Shown here: positions 34,696 to 43,605 of the stretch, piece by piece
Layout of the letters: every line of letters starts with the position of its first letter
Numbering within the stretch: position 1 is the first letter of the stretch
DNA from: a bacterium
Lineage (GTDB): Bacteria > Cyanobacteriota > Vampirovibrionia > Gastranaerophilales > Gastranaerophilaceae
Direction: 5' to 3'
Assembly: GCA_017652265.1 (NCBI GenBank)
Contig: JAGCBH010000029.1
Span: forward strand, 1 to 64,000
DNA length: 64,000 bases
Notes under the pieces: generated by a model
Database searches by the model: none
Told to the model about the DNA's origin: nothing
Seen by the model: the letters and a program-made list of their open reading frames with translations, nothing else
Made by a program: the position numbers and the translations under genes

Positions 34696-34889
34696 ACCGT
34701 AGTAAGTGTTTTTTGAACACTTGTTATTCAATCTTTAACGATTACATTAGGGATTGGGGACTTATAAATATACATTTACAAAAGATATACAATCACATGA
34801 TAGTTTAGCATAACAAACATAAACTATACGTTTACCCTAATAATTACCTTTTGGTACGATTACCCCGTTACTAATCGGTAATTTTTTTT
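34696..34889 (+). ncRNA. Structured RNA candidate (6S-like architecture)
   Basis: About 194 nt without a reading frame, between a consensus promoter and a T-run. The 5' end ACCG-TAGTAA (34696-34705) pairs with TTACTA/CGGT at the 3' end (34868-34879), leaving a 2-base bulge. An inner stem pairs ATTAGGG (34746-34752) with CCCTAAT (34835-34841), and an apical hairpin pairs TAGTTTA (34801-34807) with TAAACTA (34820-34826). A small 5' hairpin GTGTT/AACAC sits at 34706-34720. A closed rod of this length with an internal loop resembles 6S RNA (ssrS). A pflB leader element is the alternative. No known riboswitch signature was recognised. Confidence 0.55.
34857..34889 (+). terminator. Terminator of the ncRNA candidate
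   Basis: ATTACC (34859-34864) and GGTAAT (34877-34882) pair, followed by a run of eight T ending at 34889. A second ATTACC at 34843-34848 could compete for the same GGTAAT, and the closing stem of the RNA also uses part of it, so alternative folds exist. Confidence 0.6.
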
Positions 34890-34996
34890 AGCAAAAATTT
34901 TTACAATTTTAACTTAATAATAATTTATAATTAGGAGACTTTTATTTGATTTAGGTTTATAATTAAAAGACACATAATTTGCAAAAGGAGAAAATA

Positions 34997-37084
34997 ATGC
35001 AGGGTGCATTGATTAGGGAAAGTGTTCTGCCTTTGTTTGACTTTAAACCCGGAAAATGGCAGACGGAGATTAATGTCAGAGATTTTATACAAACAAATTA
35101 TACCCAATATACAGGTGACAGTTCATTCTTAGCTGAGCCGACAGAAGCAACCAAAAAGCTTTGGAGCAAGTGTTGTGAACTTTTGGCTGAAGAACGCGCA
35201 AAAGGCGGTGTTCTGGATATGGATACCGATATAATTTCAACAATAACATCGCATGGTGCGGGTTATATTGATAAAGATTTGGAACAAATTGTGGGGCTAC
35301 AGACTGATAAGCCTCTAAAACGTGCACTGCAACCGTTTGGCGGTATTCGTATGGCAGAAACTTCATGCAAATCATACGGATATGAAGTTGATCCTAAAGT
35401 AACGGAAATATTTACAAAATACAGGAAAACTCATAACCAGGGCGTATTTGATGTTTATACTCCTGAAATGAAAGCTGCAAGACATTCCGCAATAATCACA
35501 GGTTTGCCTGATGCCTATGGCAGAGGCCGTATTATCGGTGATTACAGGCGTGTTGCACTTTACGGTATTGACAGACTTATTGATGACAAAATTCAGCAAT
35601 ACCAGACACTTGAAGGCGAAATGTCACCTGAAAAAATACAATTAAGGGAAGAGGTAACCGATCAGATAAGCGCACTCAAAGACATGAAAAAGCTTGGTGA
35701 AATATACGGTTTTGATATTTCCCGTCCTGCGCAGAATGCAAAAGAGGCTGTTCAATGGTTATATTTCGGATATTTGTCTGCTGTTAAGGAACAAAACGGC
35801 GCTGCAATGAGTATCGGCAGAACCTCTACATTCCTGGATATTTATATTGAAAGAGATTTAATCAGAGGTACTTTAACAGAAAGCGAAGCTCAAGAACTTA
35901 TTGATCATTTCATTATGAAATTAAGACTTATTAAATTCGCAAGAACTCCTGAATACAATGAACTATTTTCAGGTGATCCTACCTGGGTAACCGAATCTAT
36001 TGCTGGTATGGGGGTTGACGGCAGGCCGCTGGTTACTAAAAACTCATTCAGATACCTGCACACTTTAGAAAATTTAGGTACTGCACCTGAACCAAATTTA
36101 ACAGTTTTATGGTCAACAAAGTTACCTAAAAACTTTAAAGAATACTGTGCAAAAATATCTATTAAAACATCTTCGGTTCAATACGAAAACGATGACCTTA
36201 TGAGACCTGTTCACGGCGATGATTATGCTATTGCATGCTGCGTATCGTCAATGGTTATGGGTAAGGAAATGCAATTCTTCGGAGCAAGAGCAAACCTTGC
36301 AAAATGTCTGCTTTACGCAATAAACGGCGGTATTGATGAACGGTTAAAAGTCCAGGTAGGGCCTAAATTCAGCCCTATAACATCAGAATATCTGGATTTC
36401 AATGAAGTTATAGAACGATATGATGCTATGATGGAATGGCTTGCAGGGCTTTATGTTAATACCCTTAATGTTATTCACTATATGCATGATAAATATTGCT
36501 ACGAAAAAGCTCAGATGGCGTTATTGGATTTGCACGTAAAAAGATACTTTGCAACGGGTATTGCAGGTTTATCGGTTGTGGCAGATTCACTTTCAGCTAT
36601 TAAGTATGCGAAAGTTAAAACTATAAGAGATGAAAACGGACTTGTTGTAGATTACGAAATTGAAGGTGATTTTCCTAAATACGGAAACAATGACGACAGA
36701 GTTGACCAAATTGCAGTTGCCGTTGTTAAAGGCTTTATGGCTAAAATCAGAAAACACACGACATACAGAAATTCAATCCCGACAACATCTATCCTCACGA
36801 TTACGTCAAACGTTGTTTACGGAAAGAAAACAGGTAACACTCCTGACGGAAGAAAAGCCGGTGTTCCTTTGGCTCCGGGTGCTAACCCAATGCACGGACG
36901 AGATACAAACGGCGCTGTTGCATCTTTGGCTTCTGTTGCCAAGTTACCGTTTAAGGATGCTCAAGACGGTATCTCTAATACCTTCTCTATAATTCCGAAT
37001 GCATTAGGAAAAGACGAAGTATTTTTAGGGAATATGAACTTTATTTCTTTAAATAAAGGATGTTGTGAAAAGAACATAATATAA
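34997..37084 (+). CDS. pflB: Pyruvate formate-lyase core, lacking the glycyl-radical domain
   Basis: Cleaves pyruvate with CoA to acetyl-CoA and formate during fermentation. The 695-residue product has the PFL barrel, with the catalytic Cys pair in [14 protein letters not shown] (about 414-415) and pyruvate-site residues in [12 protein letters not shown] 34997 follows AAAGGAG. Unlike the usual 740-760-residue enzyme it stops after [13 protein letters not shown], before the domain carrying the radical Gly; its last residues ([10 protein letters not shown]) do not match the family. The missing domain is the next gene, in the same order. The break falls in the linker, so the pair may be a working two-subunit enzyme. 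Confidence 0.92.
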   Translation: MQGALIRESVLPLFDFKPGKWQTEINVRDFIQTNYTQYTGDSSFLAEPTEATKKLWSKCCELLAEERAKGGVLDMDTDIISTITSHGAGYIDKDLEQIVGLQTDKPLKRALQPFGGIRMAETSCKSYGYEVDPKVTEIFTKYRKTHNQGVFDVYTPEMKAARHSAIITGLPDAYGRGRIIGDYRRVALYGIDRLIDDKIQQYQTLEGEMSPEKIQLREEVTDQISALKDMKKLGEIYGFDISRPAQNAKEAVQWLYFGYLSAVKEQNGAAMSIGRTSTFLDIYIERDLIRGTLTESEAQELIDHFIMKLRLIKFARTPEYNELFSGDPTWVTESIAGMGVDGRPLVTKNSFRYLHTLENLGTAPEPNLTVLWSTKLPKNFKEYCAKISIKTSSVQYENDDLMRPVHGDDYAIACCVSSMVMGKEMQFFGARANLAKCLLYAINGGIDERLKVQVGPKFSPITSEYLDFNEVIERYDAMMEWLAGLYVNTLNVIHYMHDKYCYEKAQMALLDLHVKRYFATGIAGLSVVADSLSAIKYAKVKTIRDENGLVVDYEIEGDFPKYGNNDDRVDQIAVAVVKGFMAKIRKHTTYRNSIPTTSILTITSNVVYGKKTGNTPDGRKAGVPLAPGANPMHGRDTNGAVASLASVAKLPFKDAQDGISNTFSIIPNALGKDEVFLGNMNFISLNKGCCEKNII

Positions 37085-37100
37085 GAAAGGGTTTATAATT

Positions 37101-37337
37101 ATGACAACTCAACAGGAAGAAAATTTAATTAATTTACTTGACGGATATGTTGAAAAAGGCGGACACCACTTGAATGTTAACGTTTTTAACCGGGAAACGT
37201 TAATTGATGCACAACAACACCCTGAAAAATATCCGCAATTAACGGTTAGAGTTTCAGGGTACGCCGTAAATTTTAACAAATTAACAAAAGAGCAGCAGGA
37301 TGATGTAATTTCACGTACATTCCACGGCTCTCTGTAA
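37101..37337 (+). CDS. Stand-alone glycyl-radical domain of pyruvate formate-lyase
   Basis: A 78-residue protein equal to the C-terminal domain of PFL. It opens [16 protein letters not shown], continues with [15 protein letters not shown], and holds the radical glycine in RVSGYAVNF (Gly 53). It ends RTFHGSL like intact PFLs. It begins 17 bp after the core gene with an AAAGGG ribosome-binding site. E. coli GrcA/YfiD is the known precedent for a separate glycyl-radical subunit, but that protein rescues a damaged full-length PFL, whereas here the core itself lacks the domain. Confidence 0.9.
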   Translation: MTTQQEENLINLLDGYVEKGGHHLNVNVFNRETLIDAQQHPEKYPQLTVRVSGYAVNFNKLTKEQQDDVISRTFHGSL

Positions 37338-37352
37338 GGTTATCTAATATTT

Positions 37353-38081
37353 ATGCAATTATCAGGTAAAATTCACTCAATTGAGACTTGCGGTACTGTT
37401 GACGGACCTGGAGTAAGGTTTGTTGTGTTCTTACAAGGGTGTCCCATGAGATGCCAGTATTGCCACAACCCTGATACATGGGCTTTTGTCGGCGGACAAG
37501 AAATGAGTGTTGAAGAAATTCTTTCTCAATTTGACGGGGTTAAAGAATTTCTTAAAAACGGCGGAATTACCGCAACCGGCGGGGAACCGCTTGTTCAGAT
37601 TGATTTTGTAACAGAATTATTTAAGTTGGCTCAAGAACAAAATATCCACACCGCATTAGATACATCCGGAATTTTGTTTGATATAAATAACACAACAAAA
37701 ATTGATGAACTTTTAAAATTTACAAGCCTTGTAATGCTTGATATTAAGCACATTGATGATGATGAACATAAAAAACTTACAGGACATTCCAATAAAAACA
37801 TTCTTAATTTTGCACGCTATTTATCGGATAAAAATATTCCTATGTGGATTCGGCATGTTGTTGTTCCGACAATTACGGATAAACCTGAATATCTTAAAAA
37901 ATTAGGTGAATTTATTGGAACATTGAAAAATGTGCATGCTCTTGATGTGTTGCCGTACCACGATTTGGCAATTTCTAAATATGAAAAACTGGGTATAAAC
38001 TACCCATTAAAAGGTATTCCGCCTCTGACAAAAGAGCAGGCAATTATTGCAAGAGATACAATTGTTTCAAGCATGAAATAA
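37353..38081 (+). CDS. pflA: Pyruvate formate-lyase activating enzyme
   Basis: A 242-residue radical SAM enzyme that abstracts a hydrogen from the PFL glycine to make the radical. The 4Fe-4S motif is GCPMRCQYCHNPDTW (CxxxCxxC), with GGITATGGEPLVQ for SAM binding. Length is as in E. coli PflA. It starts 15 bp after the glycyl-radical-domain gene, so core, radical domain and activase form one operon, which supports the split enzyme being functional. A terminator follows. Confidence 0.95.
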   Translation: MQLSGKIHSIETCGTVDGPGVRFVVFLQGCPMRCQYCHNPDTWAFVGGQEMSVEEILSQFDGVKEFLKNGGITATGGEPLVQIDFVTELFKLAQEQNIHTALDTSGILFDINNTTKIDELLKFTSLVMLDIKHIDDDEHKKLTGHSNKNILNFARYLSDKNIPMWIRHVVVPTITDKPEYLKKLGEFIGTLKNVHALDVLPYHDLAISKYEKLGINYPLKGIPPLTKEQAIIARDTIVSSMK

Positions 38082-38085
38082 TCAT

Positions 38086-38116
38086 CTCATTGTCGTATCG
38101 TAATACAATGAGTTTT
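38086..38116 (+). terminator. Intrinsic terminator of the pfl operon
   Basis: CTCATTGT (38086-38093) and ACAATGAG (38105-38112) form a perfect 8-bp stem followed by TTTT. Confidence 0.75.
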
Positions 38117-38132
38117 ATATTATAATTCCTTT

Positions 38133-39095
38133 ATGCAAAATATTCTGGAAATTAAAAATCTGCATTTGGGCTTTAAAAAAGATGACCAATTTTTTGAAGC
38201 TGTACATGGAGTTAATTTTGATTTAAGAAAAGGTGAGCTCCACGCGCTTGTGGGGGAATCCGGATGCGGTAAAACAGTTACCGCTATGAGTATATTAAAA
38301 CTTCTCCCTAAAACAGCTGCAATTACTGAAGGTGAAGTTATTTATAAAGGCGAAAATATACTTAACTATACAAACGCTCAGATGAACAAAATTCGTGGTG
38401 CTCAAATTGCACTCATTCCGCAAGATCCAATGACATCACTAAATCCGCTTTATACTGTAGGAAATCAGATATTGGAAGTTTTGAGACTGCACAAATATCT
38501 TGAAGGTGCAGAGGCCGAAAAAAAAGCGATTGAAGCGTTCGATTTAGTCAAAATTCCGGATGCTAAAAACAGATTAAAATCATATCCGCATGAATTTTCG
38601 GGCGGAATGAAGCAACGTGCAATAATTGCTATGGCACTTGCTTGTGATTCAGAGATAATTATTGCAGATGAACCGACAACGGCGCTTGATGTGACAATTC
38701 AGGCACAAATAATGAATATTCTGTCTGACATTAAGAAAGAAAAACAAACATCAATAATTCTTATAACTCACGATTTGGCATTAGTACATGAAAATGCCGA
38801 CAGAATATCAGTTATGTACGCAGGTGAAATTGTTGAGCATGGCAAAAATAAGGAATTCTTTAATAATCCTAAACACCCTTATACAAACGCTTTAATTAAT
38901 TCGCTTCCAAATACAGGTAAAGATATATTAGACACAATATCAGGCAAGCCGCCGACTATAGAAGAAATTATATCAGGCTGTAAATTTAACCCTCGATGCA
39001 AATTTTGTGATAAATCCGTCTGCATAAAAGATGAACCGCCAATTATACAAATTTCACCTACACACATCGCAAAATGTGCACTCATACGTGACTAA
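38133..39095 (+). CDS. Oligopeptide/dipeptide ABC transporter ATP-binding protein
   Basis: A 320-residue ATPase of the OppD/DppD type. Walker A is GESGCGKTVTAMSIL, the signature FSGGMKQRAIIAMAL, Walker B EIIIADEPTTALD. The C-terminal extension with NPRCKFCDKSVC is typical of OppD/OppF members, where these Cys may bind an iron-sulfur cluster. The permeases, the binding protein and the second ATPase are not next to it, so it is an orphan ATPase or its partners are elsewhere. It ends 4 bp into the convergent gene at 39092. Confidence 0.9.
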   Translation: MQNILEIKNLHLGFKKDDQFFEAVHGVNFDLRKGELHALVGESGCGKTVTAMSILKLLPKTAAITEGEVIYKGENILNYTNAQMNKIRGAQIALIPQDPMTSLNPLYTVGNQILEVLRLHKYLEGAEAEKKAIEAFDLVKIPDAKNRLKSYPHEFSGGMKQRAIIAMALACDSEIIIADEPTTALDVTIQAQIMNILSDIKKEKQTSIILITHDLALVHENADRISVMYAGEIVEHGKNKEFFNNPKHPYTNALINSLPNTGKDILDTISGKPPTIEEIISGCKFNPRCKFCDKSVCIKDEPPIIQISPTHIAKCALIRD

Positions 39096-39406
39096 TTTTT
39101 AGGTTTAAATTCAATGCTATCGGGGATATTTTTCGCCAATATGTAGTGTTCATAACTCAAAGCATAATTATAAAGGGCATTAATAAGGATTCTGCCGCTA
39201 TCAGATTTTCCAAGAATTAGAAATTCATTATAAGAGTTTTGAGCAAGCATAATTTCCGTATGTATAATTCTTTGCCAGTGCTGAACCGGTTCGGTATTTA
39301 AAGTTTCTCTTATCCAGTCTGTAAGAATATAAACGGCACTTTTTTCACCGTCAATTATCAGATTTTTATGTTCAATAATATATTTTGCAAATTCGGCTAA
39401 AATCAT
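39092..39406 (-). CDS. Hypothetical protein downstream of comF
   Basis: A 104-residue, mostly helical protein, not recognised. It has no signal peptide or transmembrane run. Notable segments are LTDWIRETLNTEPVQHW and LINALYNYALSYEHYILA. It is the last gene of a SNF2-comF-hypothetical run on the minus strand and follows comF without a gap, so it is likely co-translated. Its relation to DNA processing is only suggested by this neighbourhood. Confidence 0.65.
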   Translation of the reverse strand: MILAEFAKYIIEHKNLIIDGEKSAVYILTDWIRETLNTEPVQHWQRIIHTEIMLAQNSYNEFLILGKSDSGRILINALYNYALSYEHYILAKNIPDSIEFKPKN

Positions 39407-40069
39407 CTATATCCTCGGCGTTGTTGTAGCAAGACAAGTAATATCATTGTAACCTGCACGTTTTAAGGTCTTAATCATTTCTGAAAATGTTGTCCCTGTT
39501 GTCGTAATATCATCAATCAAGAGCAACTTCCCTTCAATTTTTATATCATCATTAACCTCAAAAGCATCAGCAAGATTTAATGCACGTTCTTTCATATTCA
39601 GAAGATATTGAGGTTTTGTGTATTTAATCCTTTTTATAAGATTATCAGAATACTCATACCCGGAAAGTTTGCAGAATTCTTTACCCACAAGCTCCATATG
39701 GTTATATTTACGCTTTTTAAGGCGATTTTTATGCAAAGGTACCGGGATAACAGTATATTTATCATCCGGCGATGCAACATTTTGCCAGTATTCCCACATA
39801 AATTTTGCCTGATAATACGCTAAATCCCACTGATTATGATATTTAACACCGCGAATTAACTTTTGCAAATTTTTCTCATATAATCCGGCACAATAAACAG
39901 GGACTCCGTCAAGAAAAATGAATTCGTCATAATTTAAAAATTCAAGACTGTCATAGCACTTTTGGCACATCTTAACACAATCTTTTGAACTGTGGCAAAA
40001 ATAGCACTTCTTTTTGTAGATCCAATCCAAAAGATGTGATAATTTCTGAACAAAAGCAAATAAATCCAT
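39407..40069 (-). CDS. comF: ComF-family phosphoribosyltransferase-like protein
   Basis: A 220-residue protein with an N-terminal zinc finger (CYFCHSSKDCVKMCQKC, about 22-38) and a C-terminal phosphoribosyltransferase fold with the PRPP loop LLLIDDITTTGTTFSEM. ComF proteins are needed for natural transformation in some bacteria and are also linked to DNA repair. Competence genes are not seen nearby. It starts 3 bp after the SNF2 helicase gene on the same strand. Confidence 0.9.
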   Translation of the reverse strand: MDLFAFVQKLSHLLDWIYKKKCYFCHSSKDCVKMCQKCYDSLEFLNYDEFIFLDGVPVYCAGLYEKNLQKLIRGVKYHNQWDLAYYQAKFMWEYWQNVASPDDKYTVIPVPLHKNRLKKRKYNHMELVGKEFCKLSGYEYSDNLIKRIKYTKPQYLLNMKERALNLADAFEVNDDIKIEGKLLLIDDITTTGTTFSEMIKTLKRAGYNDITCLATTTPRI

Positions 40070-40072
40070 ACT

Positions 40073-43000
40073 CTAGTCCACCGAGAAGATTTCTTCAATA
40101 TCTTCCATAGTAAGTGATTTTGTAATATTTCTGTCTATTGAAATTACGCTGTCAACAAGGTCTCGTTTGAACATCTTAAGCTTTTGAATTTTTTCTTCAA
40201 CAGTGTTTTTAGTAATAAGTCTGTAAACAAATACTTTTTTCGTTTGCCCGATACGGTATGCCCTATCAGTAGCCTGATCTTCAACGGCAGGATTCCACCA
40301 AGGGTCATAATGTATAACATAATCTGCGCCTGTCAGGTTAAGACCTGTACCGCCAGCTTTAAGACTTATGAGGAATATCGGAACCGTAGGGTCAGTGTTG
40401 AAGCTTTCAACAGCTTCCTGACGATCTTTTGTTTTACCTGTAAGATAAGAGTATTTAATACCTTCTCTTTCAAGCCAAGCTTTAATTATGTCGAGCATTT
40501 CAACAAATTGGCTAAATAAAAGAACTCTGTGGCCCTCTGATATAATTTCTTCAAGCATAACTTTGAGTTTTTCAAATTTACCTGAAGATATAATCTTTTT
40601 GACATTTTCCTTGTCATAAAGTCTAGGGTGACAACAGATTTGACGAAGTCTGAGTAATGCTGAAAATATTGATAATCTGCTTTTTTCAAGACCTTTTTCT
40701 TCAATAGATTTGAACAATTCTTCTTTAGTACTATCCAAAACTTGAAGATAGAAGTCTTTTTGTTCATCCGTAAGTTCGCAGTATGCAACGTTTTCAACCT
40801 TATCAGGCAGGTCTTTTGCAACATCGCGTTTCATACGGCGCAAGATAAATGGAAAAATCTGCATTTTCAAGCGTTTTTCAACTGTTTTATCTTCGCGCTC
40901 CATAATCGGTGAAACGTAACGATAATTAAATTCGTGCATATCAAATAAGAATCCCGGCATAAGGAAGTCAAATACAGACCACAATTCTTCAAGTTTGTTT
41001 TCTATCGGGGTACCGGATAATGCCAATTTATGATCAGCCTGAAGTTTTTTAACCGCCTGAGCCGTCTGAGAGCCCGCATTCTTAATGTTTTGAGATTCAT
41101 CAAGAATTACATATCTGAAATTAAAATCTTTTAATTTTGCTATATCACGTCTTATGAGAGCATAACTCGTGATAATAATGTCATACTCAGGAATTTTCTT
41201 AAACAAAGATGCTCTTTCAGTACCGGTTATCCTAAGATGGGTAAGTTCTGGTGCAAATTTTTCAATTTCATTTTCCCAGTTAAATACAACGGTTGTAGGG
41301 CAGACAACAAGTGTCGGCATAGGCCCGTCAGTATCTTTTGCTTCCTGAAGAACAGTAAGTGCCTGTAAAGTCTTACCAAGCCCCATATCATCAGCCAAAA
41401 TACCGTTCAGACCGTATTTATACATAAACCACAACCAGCCAAAGCCTTTTTTCTGATATTCCCTAAACTCTGCATGGACTTCTTTAGGTAATGCAATGGA
41501 ATCAGAAGTTGAGAAACTAGACATCTGAGACCAAAATTCTTCAAATTCTTTACTTAAATTTGTTTCTACGTTTAAGTTTTTTAATTCGGAAATAAGTCCT
41601 GCACGGTACGTTTTAACAATAAACTTGTTGTCATTATTTCTGTAAACGTCAAACGTGTTAAACGCTTTCATCAGTGCATACAAATCCTGTGACGGGAATT
41701 CAACAAAACCTAATGTCCTTATACGGCTGTATTTTTCACCGCTTTGCAAAATCTCATATACTTCATCAAACGGCAGTACGTTTTCGCCAACTCTACCGTA
41801 CAAATTAATTTCAAAAGAATCTTTTGTTTCTGCGCTGAAATCAATATCTGCGCAAAGCGTAAATTTCTCATCAAGAACTTTAAAGAAATTCATATCGTCT
41901 TTTTCAACAAACTTCCAGTCCTCACCGGCTTGTTTTATATGATAATTATAAAAATCTATGGCATTTTCTTTTTCCAGTGCAAGGTTGTTTGTCTGCATCG
42001 GAACAAAACGGCAAGCTAAAAGCATATTATATGCAGCTTGTTCGTGATCAATATCTCTTTTAACCCAGTAAATCAAGTCTTCATTAGGTTTTTTAACTGT
42101 AACGTACGGCAATTTTTTACCCGTAGTTTTTGAATACGGAACTCTTACGCCGTCATATTCAAATTCCAAAGAGGCTTTTAACGACTGGTCATAATCTATA
42201 CCCAAAGATACCACCTTAACAGGCGGTCTGCTTTCAAGCATAAGTTTAGAAATATTTTCATCAACATTAACTTTTATAACCTTTTGAATATCAGGTAAAT
42301 CTTCATAGATAAATTTTCCGCCCTCAGCATCTTTAAGCTCTGTGAAAGATGATTTCAATATATTTGCAGGAATAGCCTGCATAGCAACATTGGTCGGGAA
42401 AATCACGTTTTTGTATCTGCCCCATTTAAGATGTTTTGAAAAATATCTGACCTCTTCAAGCGGATAAATATCATCACTGTCAGGTCTGTGCCATTCAAGA
42501 GCAAGTAACAACGTACCGCTCTGACCTGAAGTTACCGACAATTCAAGCTGCCATTCCTTATCAGTAAATTTTAAACGTTCCTTCGTTTTTTCATCAAGAA
42601 CTTCATCGGCTTTTGCAAGCAATTCAAACATCGGACCGAATTTTGTAATCGGAATATCATACCAGCCTGCTTTTTTATCCTGTCTTGAAATCAATAAAAG
42701 TTGTTTAAATATCTCAATTTCAACCATTTGAGAATTATTCAGTTTAAACTTTTTATTGTTCCTTTGTTCATCAATAATTCCGCGCAAAACATTTTCAATT
42801 TGTCTTACAATTTTGCCGTTTTCACGTGAGCGGACAAGTATTGAGAAAAAATTAACCTTGCGTTTTGAATTAAAGTGGAAGATATAACTTCCGTCGGGTT
42901 CTTCCGTTAAGGCAGTATCTTCATCAGGGAAATCAGTATGGATACCTAATTTAGTTTCCAGCCAGTCCTCATATGCGTGCTCATTAATCGCTTTTAAGGC

Positions 43001-43255
43001 AATTGCAACGGCGTGCTTGCACCATTCATCTTTTAAAGGACAATTACATCTTGCTTCAACCTTATTTTTCTTAAATATCAAATCAGTATTATAAAAAGCC
43101 TGAAAATTACCCTTAACTTTACCCATATAAAAATTCTTTTCAGGATAAGATTCCAAAATCATTCCGCCTTTGGAATAAAGCTCATAGCCGCGTCTCCACG
43201 CACCTGCTCCGGCTTTTTCTTTTAGGAACTTATAGTTAAATTCTTCATTCGCCAT
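40073..43255 (-). CDS. SNF2-family DNA-dependent ATPase with SWIM zinc finger
   Basis: A 1060-residue helicase-like protein. The N-terminus has a SWIM zinc finger (ARCNCPLKDEWCKHAVAIAL, about 69-88), a beta-rich region follows, and the SNF2 core fills the last 480 residues: Walker A ADDMGLGKTLQAL, Walker B VILDESQNIKN, motif III LSGTPIENKLEELW, and motif VI QATDRAYRIGQTKKVFVYRL. Bacterial members such as HepA-like and SNF2/SWIM proteins remodel nucleoprotein or assist RNA polymerase recycling; the precise role is unknown. First gene of the SNF2-comF operon. Confidence 0.92.
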   Translation of the reverse strand: MANEEFNYKFLKEKAGAGAWRRGYELYSKGGMILESYPEKNFYMGKVKGNFQAFYNTDLIFKKNKVEARCNCPLKDEWCKHAVAIALKAINEHAYEDWLETKLGIHTDFPDEDTALTEEPDGSYIFHFNSKRKVNFFSILVRSRENGKIVRQIENVLRGIIDEQRNNKKFKLNNSQMVEIEIFKQLLLISRQDKKAGWYDIPITKFGPMFELLAKADEVLDEKTKERLKFTDKEWQLELSVTSGQSGTLLLALEWHRPDSDDIYPLEEVRYFSKHLKWGRYKNVIFPTNVAMQAIPANILKSSFTELKDAEGGKFIYEDLPDIQKVIKVNVDENISKLMLESRPPVKVVSLGIDYDQSLKASLEFEYDGVRVPYSKTTGKKLPYVTVKKPNEDLIYWVKRDIDHEQAAYNMLLACRFVPMQTNNLALEKENAIDFYNYHIKQAGEDWKFVEKDDMNFFKVLDEKFTLCADIDFSAETKDSFEINLYGRVGENVLPFDEVYEILQSGEKYSRIRTLGFVEFPSQDLYALMKAFNTFDVYRNNDNKFIVKTYRAGLISELKNLNVETNLSKEFEEFWSQMSSFSTSDSIALPKEVHAEFREYQKKGFGWLWFMYKYGLNGILADDMGLGKTLQALTVLQEAKDTDGPMPTLVVCPTTVVFNWENEIEKFAPELTHLRITGTERASLFKKIPEYDIIITSYALIRRDIAKLKDFNFRYVILDESQNIKNAGSQTAQAVKKLQADHKLALSGTPIENKLEELWSVFDFLMPGFLFDMHEFNYRYVSPIMEREDKTVEKRLKMQIFPFILRRMKRDVAKDLPDKVENVAYCELTDEQKDFYLQVLDSTKEELFKSIEEKGLEKSRLSIFSALLRLRQICCHPRLYDKENVKKIISSGKFEKLKVMLEEIISEGHRVLLFSQFVEMLDIIKAWLEREGIKYSYLTGKTKDRQEAVESFNTDPTVPIFLISLKAGGTGLNLTGADYVIHYDPWWNPAVEDQATDRAYRIGQTKKVFVYRLITKNTVEEKIQKLKMFKRDLVDSVISIDRNITKSLTMEDIEEIFSVD

Positions 43256-43349
43256 AAATTTCTGATTAATCCAATCTCTTTTTCGCTCACCATAGCTTGA
43301 ATTTAACGGGCAATGGAAATTTACTCCATGAATTCAAACTTTATGGAAT

Positions 43350-43378
43350 GATTATTGCACATTTTTCACAAAAATGCA
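43350..43378 (-). promoter_or_regulatory. Housekeeping-type promoter of the SNF2 gene
   Basis: On the minus strand TTGCAT (43378-43373) and AATAAT (43355-43350) are separated by 17 bp, 95 bp before the start codon. Confidence 0.5.
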
Positions 43379-43379
43379 A

Positions 43380-43552
43380 GAAAAATTTTATGTCCGAGAA
43401 ACTTTTGATATATGATACGTGAGCAAAAGTTTTGAGTGGCGTATTAGACAGCACTCTGCCGAAAAAAATGTGACTAAATATCACGTTTTTTGAGAAGAAA
43501 ACGTACGGTTCGCGGTTCAGCGAAACGATAGTGGCGGAGAACTGCTTTTACT
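43380..43552. other. Non-coding region with several hairpins
   Basis: Part of a 350-bp gap between the SNF2 gene and the large gene at 43606. It has no reading frame of note but has ACTTTTG/CAAAAGT, GAGTG/CACTC, a GTGA/TCAC hairpin followed by six T near 43469-43491, and a locally GC-richer patch at 43500-43545 with TTCGC/GCGAA. A short ACGTACGGTTC recalls group II intron domain V, but the rest does not fit. It could encode a small RNA on the plus strand. Confidence 0.35.
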
Positions 43553-43580
43553 TAAAAAGGGTGCGATATAACCGCACCCT
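43553..43580 (-). terminator. Intrinsic terminator of the gene at 43606
   Basis: GGGTGCG (43559-43565) and CGCACCC (43573-43579) form a perfect 7-bp stem extended by one A-T pair, followed by TTTTT on the minus strand. Confidence 0.85.
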
Positions 43581-43605
43581 CCTTTCAATTCTGAAATAAT
43601 TAATA

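Noticed and set aside
34663-34996. ZTP ('pfl motif') riboswitch in front of pflB
   Set aside because: The pfl motif is named after a folate gene, not pyruvate formate-lyase, and its conserved core sequences are not visible here.
34997-37337. pflB as a simple frameshifted pseudogene
   Set aside because: The break is at a linker, the second part has its own start and ribosome-binding site, both parts keep catalytic residues, and pflA follows in the same operon. A sequencing error was not excluded and is listed as a refutation.
43490-43550. Group II intron remnant suggested by ACGTACGGTTC
   Set aside because: The rest of domain V (GAGCCGTA-like arm and the AGC triad in the right place) is not there, and no reverse transcriptase is nearby.
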